From assembly GCA_036940085.1 (NCBI GenBank), contig JALLBK010001040.1, positions 1-20,473 of the forward strand: a stretch of 20,473 nt of DNA, given 5' to 3'. Each line of letters begins with the position of its first letter. Positions within the stretch are counted from its first letter, which is position 1. Of this stretch, positions 1 through 9,515 are shown in pieces. The position numbers and the translations under genes were made by a program. The stretch is from Discostella pseudostelligera (taxonomy: Eukaryota > Bacillariophyta > Thalassiosirophyceae > Thalassiosirales > Thalassiosiraceae). The notes under the pieces are model-generated. The model saw nothing but the letters and a program-made list of their open reading frames with translations. It was not told where the DNA came from and did not search any database.

Positions 1-274
1 GGCAAAGAAATGGCGGGAGAAAATCGACTCGACTCAAAACTTCCACGTGGCAAATAAATGGCGGGAAACTTCCGCCAGCCCGCCGGCCAACGCTGCGCCC
101 TGGGCATACTGCTAAGTAGAGATACTATCGAGATATTACCATAGCTCCTCCGCCTCCGTCTATCCATTGTTACATCAATAGAAAACAGGGGCGCAGTCAC
201 TTCTTCCACCGCGTTGCTTTCACTTTGTGTCGACGCGCGATCGCGACATCGAGAGATTCGAATAAAACAACATC
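1..274 (+). promoter_or_regulatory. Upstream region of the Orai-like gene with E2F-like and G-box motifs
   Basis: No coding sequence was recognised here. The stretch holds TGGCGGGA at 11-18, CACGTG at 44-49 and TGGCGGGAAA at 59-68. The last is the exact reverse complement of the classical E2F/DP consensus TTTCCCGCCA, and CACGTG is a palindromic bZIP/bHLH-type G-box. They lie about 200-260 bp before the start codon at 275. Because the window begins at base 1, some of these sites could instead serve a divergent gene outside it. The motifs are seen directly; their function is inferred. Confidence 0.45.
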
Positions 275-1195
275 ATGTTGGCCGCCGACAAATTACAACT
301 GCAGAGCACATTGCGTCAACAGGCAACGGCATTAAAAGAAAAAGAATTCAACTTACATCATGGCAATCTAATGACAGTGGGGACCCAGGCGGCAGTGTTG
401 GCCGGGTTGGATGTTACCATGTTTATTGAATTTCAACCACCACCGAATGAAGAATGGGTGAGTATCGTATGTATGAGCAATGACGCTAGTCAGAGTGAAA
501 GAGGGTCGCTGCATTTCGTTTTCCCCACTAAAATCAACCCCATCTTCATTCATTTTTTGTTTCAACCTCTTTCATAGGCATACATTCTCATACCTCGTAC
601 ACTAAAATTGATCTACTACGTGTTGATAACATCAGCCTTTTGTGCCAACATATTTGTCGTGGGTCAGACCACCGTCCTATCCGTTTTGGGTGCATCCTTA
701 GCCTTGCGTGGACCAGATGGATCTATGATGACCGCCACCGATGGTCTGTATCATGAACGTGGGTCTGTATTCCAGGCATTTGGTTATGGATTAGTGTTGA
801 CTATGGGTAGTGTCGTCATGTGCGTCTGGCTGCATTTGCATTGGGAGGCTAGCATAATATGTTGTATCATTGCGGTATTTACAATTTCACGAATGCGAGC
901 GTCCTATTACAGGGTGGCGAAGAAATTTGATTTTGATGAAAGTATGACGGTGGACTTTCGTGACATATTTGATGGACCGGCGGCGATACAGGCGATACCG
1001 ATATCCATGTGGAGAGGTTTGGGTTTGGGTGCTTTTGGAGGCAAGGGCATGAATAATGGGGTCAAGGGTTTAAATAATAGAGAGAAGGATAAATGGAGAG
1101 GTTCAAGTTATGATGGAGGAGATGATGATGAAGAAGAGAAATTCGTAACGAGACGACAACGGCAGAAATCAAATCTTGCAATTGATATGGTGTAA
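275..1195 (+). CDS. Orai-like (CRAC channel family) four-helix membrane protein
   Basis: Exons 275-457 and 578-1195 encode 266 residues. The intron (458-577, 120 nt, GTGAGT donor, CATAG acceptor) is phase 0. Four hydrophobic helices can be read at about 35-53, 63-90, 124-148 and 151-166. The first resembles Orai TM1, the pore helix: AVLAGLDVTMFIEF matches human Orai1 ALLSGFAMVAMVEV in spacing, with G44 aligned to G98 and E52 to the selectivity-filter E106. Before the third helix, residues 120-122 (HER) match the conserved HER preceding Orai TM3. The tail from about 205 is Gly/Asn-rich, then acidic (GGDDDEEE near 241-248) and basic. Orai proteins form store-operated calcium channels, in animals in the plasma membrane. 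Overall identity looks low, so channel activity is inferred. ATG 275 is the first in-frame start; exon 1 carries the pore helix. Confidence 0.7.
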
Positions 1196-1244
1196 AATAT
1201 GTCGGCATTACCGGAGGAAATGCCTGTATGTAAACTAGCAACTT

Positions 1245-4200
1245 TCATATTTTATATTTTGTTGTATCTGCACTGTGGCAAGTCCACTTTTCTTCCAACC
1301 AATCGGGAGATACAAGCATCACATCGTTGGTACAATCGACAGTCGCTGCCTCCTCTAACGATATCAATCTCTCATGTAGACGCGAACCAGATTCCGCGTC
1401 AGAGAAGAGAGATAGTGGATTCATCGATGACCAACTCAACATTTTATGCCTTTTCAAGTCACATAAGATGTGGGTGACACCGTTGTGTAAATGAGGAGTG
1501 ATAATTGCACCCATAGCTTTGGCCAGCGGCAATGTGGCGGCAACTCTTCCGAGACTCTTGCTCTCCATGACTTGTTTCCAGCGAGGAGATTCAGATTCGA
1601 TGTTTGCATCATTTTGACTCTCATGTCCTATTGTGGCAAATAAGTCAGGATACATGATGATCACGGGACTGTCAGTGTCAGTGTATTTGCCATAGGGCCA
1701 CAGTTTTTGCATCTTGCCACCAAAAATCCAACGCTCCTTCTCATCGAAACTGCTCATTGCATGAACTTGCCAGGGCAATTTCGTCCTTTTTGACTTTTCG
1801 CGTCTCACTTCCTCCAGAGCTCGAAGAAAATCATGGTGCCGAGCAACTTCGTTGATGCGAAGACCATACTTATCTTCTGATGAATGAAGAAAATTTGTTC
1901 TGGCTGTATCAGACATGACCAAGAAATCTGATTGGTGAGGATGCGCCAAGGTCGGCCAGTCTCTCTTGATCGACTTGGTGTACCCCGACAAATCATCATC
2001 CAGACTGGTCAGAAACTTCGATACTTGACCAAAATGCAAAAGTGTGAGCATCTAAATAGGCGTGCAACAAATTTGCCATATATCATAGCCGTTGCTCACC
2101 GACTGAATAAACAAATGTCCACTTGAGTATTCCTCCCAGTTCAAGCAGCTTCCGAGCGTCAGTTTCCTTCTTCGCAGTACTATTTCTATCAGTGTTCGCC
2201 ATGAGCGTGCGCAAGTTGGAAACTGGGGCGTCGGTTACTCTCCCTCCCAACAGAAAGTCAGTGCCCGTGTGCATAGTCAGAAGGCATGTTCCACCATGCG
2301 ATTGAATAAACCGAATCACATCTTTCTGACTTCTGACAGTTATTGCGGAGGATTCCCAGCCATCCTCTTTTGCTTCAGCGGTGGCATATGCATCATCTTC
2401 TAAACAGTAGTTCCCGGGTAGCACAGTAAACGTATATCCATCCAAGATCTGACTTAGTGGCGCAGCTGCGCCTGGGATGTTGAATTGTTTCACCTCAACA
2501 ATCGTCTTACGTGACTTTTTCGCCGCCTTCAATTTACCAGTTTGAAGTTGCTTTGCTGTGAGGAATCGGGACGTTTCCTGCTGCTCAGATCCTAGTGAAA
2601 TTTCATTTTGACGAGTCTCTTCCTGCTCATCGAATATAGTGCGCAATTCACTCCAATCGGCGACTTCATCTGGATTCTTTGGGTTCTTCGTTCGTTTGCC
2701 CCTGTACTCAGTTATCCGAGGAAATCGCATCGTCAAGCCGGCCTGCATGCTGTGAGATACGGTGAGCTCAGCAGCGTTGACGGTTATGACAAAGCTATCA
2801 TTTGGGTTGATCCAAAGATCTGGTCGGTCCTTCTTCTCAGGTTTCCAGCCATCCCTATCTCCAACAGGACTGCGCTGATAAGACTCTAATGAAATGAAAC
2901 CGGGCAACTCCTCAGATTCAAACCATTTTCCTAAATTGAATTGCCCGTATTCGTCTGCTACTCGATATCCTGTGCTTTCGCGGAGAACCTTTTCTGTGTC
3001 TTTGTTAAAGAATACTTTGGTCACTGCCATGTACTTTGCGCCTTCACCACCATAACGATGTTCGGTATCGAGGCAGCCAACAATTAGACTACTCATCATT
3101 CCTCGCCGACTGAACCCGGTAGCATAGTAGCCGCCGAGAACAAGGAGATCAATGTCCGATGCTGCCGAGGATTGGTCATAATCGGGTTTCAATTTCCACC
3201 AGTAACCCATGGATCGTGATTTGGAGCCGACTTTGTGCACCGGAGAGTACAACTAAGTAAGAATAATCGATGACGACATTTTACCAAAGTCCATTTGAGT
3301 GCACTCAAAGTCCATTTGACTGCACTCACGATAATATGGAGAGGCGAGATCTTTGAAAATCAGTCCCTCTTGACCACCAAAAGTTACAATCTGACTGTAC
3401 AAACGCTCCAACTCTAGTGCTCGCTGGATTTCAATGTCTTCGTACGCTTTACTACAACGCTGAGTGTCAAACTTCGTTGTGCCTGCCTCATCGCACAATG
3501 CAAGATATATGGAGTCCAGTTCGTAGGGCGTCTTCCCATACTCTAGGCCACTCCTTCCTAAGAAATAATCTGCACCGTCCATACTACTACCGTCAGGACG
3601 AATCACCACTCTTCGTATGTGTTCGACTACTTTGTCTTGAGGTTCAATCAAGTTGTAGAGTATGCTATACCGTTGAATGCAGCTCAAATTGATTAGAGAA
3701 CCAGTACGGATTGACTCGTCTTTTGCAAACAAATGACGTGACTTTTCTATCAATGCTTGGGCATCGGGACCATCCGCATAGAGCAGATCAAAGACTGGTA
3801 ACGGCAAAGAATTGAGAAATGGCATCAGGTGCGGAGCAAAACACAATATGGATTAAGAATAACATACCAACAAATTGCAACCAGCACTGGTCTTCGTCCA
3901 TGTCACGTGAAGAAGAACCGTCCTTTGGGTCTTTTGACAATGCCATGACATTTATTTCCATATCATTTTTGTGAAGATCCACATCTCGTGGATCAAGCGT
4001 TCCATCCCTACACCGTTGATTGCGGTTCATTTCGGCCACGGCGCGATTGGACCCAAAAGGAATAGGCTTATTTTCCGCTGAATCCCAAGATATCATTTCT
4101 CCATCCAAAATAACGTCGACATCGTATTTGGAGATGGCAGCTCGGAGAGCAGGACCAATGGCTGGGCTGTAGAGGGTGCTGTACCAAGTTCCGTTCCTCG

Positions 4201-6068
4201 TCTGAATAGTAACGATACCACGATTTATGTGCACCAAATCTCTTTCACCATCCATCTGGGTAACAAAGGATATCCCAAATTTGAGACTTGTTCGATGAAC
4301 TCAGAGATAAATAGAAAGGCGTGATAACAAGCGATAACCCACCTTTATCTCGCACGTGAAGGCAGGGTGTTTGATTGCCAAACAAGACTTTGCTGGCGAC
4401 TCTGCGGGAAGGGCCTTATCAAGCTGGTCATGACGTTGAGCTAGTTCTTGTAAGAATGTATGAAACGATGTCCGACGTGAAAGCATGGGTGATATTGTGT
4501 TCCCGAGAACGGCAGGTAGAGTCGATGGGGTCATCCACTTAAGGCTATGAAATATGCATGCATTCCAAAGGACATGATGAATTTTAGAAAAGAAAGATTT
4601 ACCGATTTCATAACCAACAAGCAAAGAACTCACCGGTTGCTCTCCATAATCTCTCTCGTATTCTTCTCCACTGTCGCTTTCAGAAGACGCACATACTCCG
4701 GATCACTCAGTAGTGCACAGAGCTCTTTTAAGCTATTGGATGCATAATGAAGGTCCATGGCATTTGGATGCATGTACCCCAATATTTCTCGTAGATTGAT
4801 CCCAACATGAATGTGTTGTAATATTATGCGTACAATGAATTTATGCTCCACGGGCTTACGAATTGCAACGCAGAGACACAAAGAGTCTAATGAGGTCAAA
4901 TATTGGGATGAACGCAATCAGGAAAGATGTCGAAACTCACACTCAGATTCTTATTGATCAGCTTCTCAACCAATATCGCATACTTGTCATACTTTTTGGC
5001 AGTCTCTTTGGCTACAACCGCCTTCTCCAAAGCCTTTCGCCATGCGCTTTTACCAACCCGATCGCCATCCGCTGTTGTTGTTCCAACCCGATTCTTTACA
5101 ACAGCCACCAACACATCGAGCCATTCATTCACCTCTCCCACTGTCAACTTTGACCCACTCGATGGCAACCGTTCCTTCATTACATCTGCAATCACACACG
5201 ATAAATCACCTACCGAATTTGGATTCTTAATGATGTGCGCTGATCGGAATCCAGTCAATTGTTTGTAAACTGCCGTGCCCTTATCACACCCCATGGCCTT
5301 GGCCCACACCTCAGCCATTCGTGCCTCCTTCATGCCAGTATGGGCTCTACTACTATCATGTTCCGGTAATATCAATCGTAGGTATGGAAAGGGTGATCCA
5401 CCATCGAGATAGGTCTTCAATGCATTGGGTAGGAGACATTCCAACTTTTGTTGCTTCGACAATACCTTTCGTTTCGTAAAGCGCAAATTCCATAATGATT
5501 CGAGGCGTTTGCATACCTGAGCAAAGGGGATGGCATTGGCTTTATCGTAGGATGGTTCTCGTGGGATGTAAGTTTCGAGTGTTGGAATTTCGGTGGATGC
5601 ATTTTCAGTTAGACTGTCATCAACTTCATCATCTGAATAATTATTGTTGTCGTTTCCTTTCTCATCATCATCCGCCACCACTTCTTCGTCTTCTTCGGGT
5701 TGCTCCATTTTGACATCACTTTTCATATCAACTACTCTTCCAGAGGCAGTTTCATTACGGGAGGTAGAAGAGTCGACAAATTCTGAATCAGATGTGTAGT
5801 ACGGTCTTTTCGAAGGGAGTTGTTGCTCTTCATAATCTCTCTCGTCATCATTCTGTTTGCTCATGGCATTGGACTTTCGCTTATTGTCCAATGACACTCC
5901 ATCTAGAACTGGATGAGGGGAATTCGATAGCATGTAGAAGTGCGATGATGAAGAATGATCCGCCGCCGATGCAGCCGACGCTGCTGCTCGTGCTCGGCTC
6001 TCAATTGTTGTGTCATCGACGATCTCTGCCAGCGATGACGATGATTTTACGGGGCTTGGTTGAAACAT
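1245..6068 (-). CDS. LIG4: DNA ligase IV (ATP-dependent, tandem BRCT)
   Basis: Seven exons on the minus strand: 6068-4941, 4854-4634, 4544-4343, 4255-3868, 3794-3330, 3230-2100 and 2023-1245, giving 1437 residues. All six introns are GT-AG, 73-99 nt, and every junction keeps frame. The enzyme seals DNA breaks in nuclear non-homologous end joining with XRCC4. The N-terminal ligase domain starts near residue 180 (PFAQVCKRLESL; YLRLILPEHD). The adenylation motif K-MDGER has catalytic K517 as the last codon of exon 3. DVILDGEMISWD is motif III, LQFVVFDLLYADG follows at an exon junction, EGLIFKD is at 789-795 and WWKLKPDY at 812-819. Two BRCT domains follow, the first around 1080-1170 and the second in about the last 110 residues. 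The protein is longer than human LIG4 (911 residues), partly through an acidic, Ser-rich N-terminal extension of about 175 residues. The identity is firm; exact splice sites were chosen by hand. Confidence 0.93.
3285..3326 (-). repeat. 21-nt tandem duplication inside LIG4 intron 5
   Basis: Two adjacent 21-nt copies (3285-3305 and 3306-3326) differ at one base. They lie within the 99-nt intron 3231-3329 and begin three bases inside its GTGAGT donor. Read through, the intron stays open from the donor for 25 codons and then reaches a stop. Splicing restores SPYY-L-GSKSRSMGYWWKLKPDY, which is what DNA ligase IV requires. Confidence 0.85.
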
Positions 6069-6730
6069 AATGATAATGCCGATGACTATGCATTATTATT
6101 TGACGACGTCCTTCGGGCCCGCTCATGGGATGATATCCAACCTATCCAACCCTACCATTATCCAAACCAACAATGATGACAGCGACAGCGGCGACGGTAA
6201 ACGTGGCAAGTGGTATGGCCGACTCTTCAAGGGTACACGTGGCAGCACGTGGAATTGATGATTTGGCGGGAGATGCAAAATACCGACGGTTGTGGCAGGT
6301 TATGGCAGGATAGACAGCAGAGTAAGTGAATGATCGATACCAGCCGAAAGATGAACTCTATGAAGTCGCCGACGAGCCGCTTTCAATGCGCCACAGCACA
6401 TCATCAACTATTTAATCGAAATTGTTAAGAGTGAACAGAGGACATATCACATTGAATGATGTTTCAATTGTATTTCCATGAGAGAGATCTTCATATCTTC
6501 GCCAGCATTTCCGAAGAGGTTCATCATGCTTTGATCAAGTGCGAACGAATCTCAGCTAATGCAGATGCGTTTCTTTTCTTTGTTTCCCCCCTTTCTCCGC
6601 CCACCCACTCACGTGAAGAAACCTGCACCGAGCCGATCTCAGTAACCAATACCGAAATCATTTCTTGATTGTTCTTCTCCTTTTCCTACCACACTACGCA
6701 CTGAACGCCTACATCACCCCACACATTGCT
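6069..6730. promoter_or_regulatory. LIG4 upstream region and 3' flank of the acylphosphatase-like gene
   Basis: No gene was recognised in this 662-bp stretch. Short open frames on the plus strand from 6070 and 6456 have no family resemblance. Toward LIG4 there are two CACGTG G-boxes (6236-6241 and 6246-6251) and, ten bases further, TTTGGCGGGA at 6262-6271, which is E2F-like. These lie about 170-205 bp upstream of the LIG4 start codon. A regulatory role is inferred from position and from recurrence of the same motifs elsewhere in the window. Confidence 0.45.
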
Positions 6731-7670
6731 TCACTCCCTACCCGTGGAAACATAAAATTCATCATACAACCCAGTGGGAAATTCATCAATGACGCTGTCC
6801 ACCTTAATCGATTGGGACAATCCGACATCGCCACGTTCGCACCATCGTACGAATCCCTCTACCATTTTGCGTTTCCCCTAGAGAGAGACAGATATTTGTG
6901 GGATGAGAAAAATTCATTGGAATGGGTTGGGTGAGATTATGTGTCGACCACGAGTTGCTGATGAAGAACAATCAAGTGATCGAGTGTAGAGAATCGAGTG
7001 CCACGAACATTCAACTGTAGGTATCAGAGAGACACTTCCTCTCAATTGATCACTCTCTCTCTCGTTCTTTCAATCTCACCTCAACATAAATCTCGGCACG
7101 TTTTTCACCTGCCGGTGGACTCATTGTCCCAATGAGCTTACGAAATCGCGAAGCCTTTTAGCACAGATGCACATTCCATGTAATGAACAATAAGTATGGT
7201 TTTAATGGTTGAGATTATATTGCGAACGAGAACCATAGATGAACAAAAATGTCCAATATCGAAACAAAACTCACCTCATTCTTTACACAAGATCGATAAT
7301 ATCCTCCATCGACATCCCCCACTACGATAATTCGACGTGCAATTAATTCGTTGGCATCATTGTTGTTATTATCGCCATCGCTGGCTGGTTCTGCTTTCAG
7401 CACTATCGTAGTAGTAGTGGTGGTGGTGACAGTAGACGGAGTAAGGATACGAGGAGGAAGAAGGTGAAGAGCCTTCAATAATGGGGTCCTGCAGTTGTTG
7501 GTGTCTAGTGATTTTGCTGTCCGATGTGGAATCGGCGAGGTGCCGACGACAGTGACGGTGCCGCGAACCGGCGTGGTGAAGCCATGGACAATATGACCCC
7601 CTCCACTTAGAAATGCAAGGAGGCTAATGAAGAGGGATACAATGGAGAGTAGCTGTTGATGGCACATCAT
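6731..7670 (-). CDS. Plastid-targeted acylphosphatase-domain protein, atypical
   Basis: Exons 7670-7275, 7154-7080 and 6877-6731 encode 205 residues. The introns are 120 and 202 nt, phase 0, with GTGAGT and GTGAGA donors. Residues 5-30 form a signal peptide ending VHG|F31-TTP, a diatom-type plastid signal. A Thr-run linker (about 81-88) leads to an acylphosphatase fold at about 110-203. GDVDGGYYR at 118-126 aligns with the consensus GxVQGVxFR, so R126 would be the phosphate-binding arginine. VEGKRKMVEGFVRWCERGDVGLSQ and the C-terminal TGLYDEFYV complete the fold. The catalytic Asn expected after G141 (consensus GWVxN) is absent; GTMSPPAGE is there instead, so hydrolysis of acyl phosphates is doubtful. 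The gene shares its upstream region with the divergent gene at 8060. The fold is a good match; the function is open. Confidence 0.78.
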
Positions 7671-8059
7671 TTTAATGGAGTACTAGGTAGATAATGATTT
7701 GGTTGACGATGACACCACTCTGGGATGTCGATGTCGATGGAATTGAAATATGAAATATGGAATATGGAATATCTATGTATGGAGCCGACACCGACACTGA
7801 CGCTGACGACGTCATGCACCAAAGATAGCGAAGAAATTATTGGTCAGTAAATTCAAATTATCAATTTCATTTTTCTAAAATCAACAAATTCATTACTGCA
7901 ATAAGTATAGTAAAAATATTTGAAATTAGTACTGTAATAAATTTAACGTAACACTTTTCTAGGCCATGGGCCGCCGGCTGCCGCCGCCGCCGTCAATAGT
8001 ATCTACTCCTACCTGCTCATCGCTCGGCATTCCATTCTGCATCAGTAGGCTGCAGCACC
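7671..8059. promoter_or_regulatory. Bidirectional upstream region of two plastid-protein genes
   Basis: This 389-bp stretch separates the starts of two divergent genes that both encode predicted plastid-targeted proteins. It contains an AT-rich short-period repeat (GAAATAT/GGAATAT units, about 7745-7771). The near-palindrome GACGTCAT at 7808-7815 carries the bZIP core TGACGT on the minus strand, the core reported for stramenopile aureochromes. A GC-rich CCGCCG run lies near 7970-7992. No coding sequence was recognised. Shared light control is only a hypothesis. Confidence 0.4.
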
Positions 8060-9104
8060 ATGATGGTATCAACGAGAGTATGGCAAACAACAACCTCCTG
8101 CATAGCCATACTGCTATCTCTGTCGTGTTGTTGTAATCTTCTCCAACATTCTCCATCATGTATATCGTCGCTGGCATTGTTGCCGACGGCACATGCATTC
8201 ACCGCAACTCCACTCCGTTCTCGAAACGAAGCACCACCTATAAACTTCTTGACCACCTACACCAATACTATCAACAGCCGAAATCATATCAAAACCAGCA
8301 GTCGACTATATTCACTGAAACCCGCCGCCATGCCACTCATGGATTGCGGCAAGGCATTAGCCCGATCTGGCGAACTTCTCATCGAGTTGACAACATCCTT
8401 AGATATATATGGTGGTTCATTATCCGCCATGGGTGCCAATGTACGAAATTGCGGAGATTGTGTAGCACAGGCTGCGGCATCGTGTCGTTTCAAGACGGGT
8501 GTGGAATTGGTCACTGATGAATTGCGCGAGGGTAAGATTATTTGATGATAATGATATTTCTTCTTTGTATGGACCTATGGGGTGTGTGTTGGTGCACAGC
8601 ATTTTGTCTCTTTCGTCCTCAGTCATTCATCTATTTTGCTTTACCACTGCAATGACAAAAACATGTGTAGGTGCCGATTGTTTGAAGGAGGGTAGCATCA
8701 AATTACAATCGGCAGTGCAAGAAAGCGAGGTTGATAACAAAACCGAATTGATGTTAAAAATTGACAATATGATATCACCAATGAAATTGGCAGCATACCA
8801 TTTGGAAGAGGCCGGTGCAAGTTTAATGAAGCGAGAGAAGGTGGATGCACTTGGGAAACAATTGATATGTTGTGGAGAAGCATTGGAGGTGTTGTCTGCC
8901 AAAGTATTGGAGTTATCAGTACTCGAGGATTCTTCATCGTCCATAAGTGAGGATGGTACGACTGCTGCTCCTGGGAAACTCTCATCACAACGCATGTTGT
9001 ACGCGAGTCAACAGATGATATTGGCCGGGAAGGAGTTGACAACTGCGGGAGATGAAAAGACTTCAGGTCCAAAGGGGAAATCATGGATTAAGCAAGGTCG
9101 GTAA
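8060..9104 (+). CDS. Predicted plastid-targeted helical protein, family not recognised
   Basis: Exons 8060-8531 and 8671-9104 encode 301 residues; the 139-nt intron has a GTAAGA donor and a TGTAG acceptor. The N-terminus has a hydrophobic signal region (about 14-40) ending TAHA|F47-TAT, the diatom plastid-import signature, followed by a Ser/Thr/Arg/Asn-rich transit-like stretch to about residue 88. The mature part is almost wholly predicted helix. It shows a loosely repeated pattern in which a small residue recurs every 7-11 positions beside Leu pairs, for example CGKALARSGELL, REGADCLKEG, LGKQLICCGEAL and LAGKELTTAG. No catalytic motif was seen. A Ser/Thr/Asp-rich break near 245-260 splits the helical region. 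The stop is at 9102-9104. It may be a structural or lipid/thylakoid-associated protein, but nothing in the sequence proves this. Confidence 0.8.
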
Positions 9105-9515
9105 ATACCTACAATCTTAGCTGGGAGAACAAATTTAACGGTTTAACTTGAGTGCTGCCACGTATGATTGTGTTTCATTGAGGCAGCTGCGCACTGTGTT
9201 CTTGTTCGGTTCTACTAAATAATACTAAGTATGAATACCAATGGCGATTGGCCCAAATAATAACAAGCGTTGCCATGGCATGTTTGCATGCATTTACTCC
9301 TACTTATCTCGATTTGCATTAGCGTCAACCACTTTGCGCCTCTTTGAGCTCACCCGCAAATCGCTGCTACATGGAGTCGAGTCCGATGGGTTGCAATGTA
9401 CGATTAAATGATGAACTAGTTTCCATATCCAACCTACCCACTCAAATATAACATGAATTTTCGCAATCATTAAGATGCAACTAATTTATCTTTTGCGTAG
9501 TGGATGGTTTCGTTG
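9105..9515. other. Intergenic region between convergent genes
   Basis: This 411-bp stretch holds the 3' flanks of the helical-protein gene and the LRR gene. No open frame with family resemblance, no RNA gene and no strong repeat was seen. Confidence 0.5.

Noticed and set aside
2123..2889. Plus-strand open frames over LIG4 (also at 3417 and 4863-5268)
   Set aside because: They lie antisense to exons with clear ligase motifs and show no family pattern.
6456..6934. Plus-strand open frames that could suggest a secreted protein
   Set aside because: The second has no in-frame ATG, and its sequence is the antisense of exon 3 of the acylphosphatase-like gene, whose reading gives recognisable motifs.
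8627..9084. Minus-strand open frames over exon 2 of the helical protein
   Set aside because: The plus-strand exon joins in frame through clean splice sites to a plastid preprotein; the antisense frames have no pattern.
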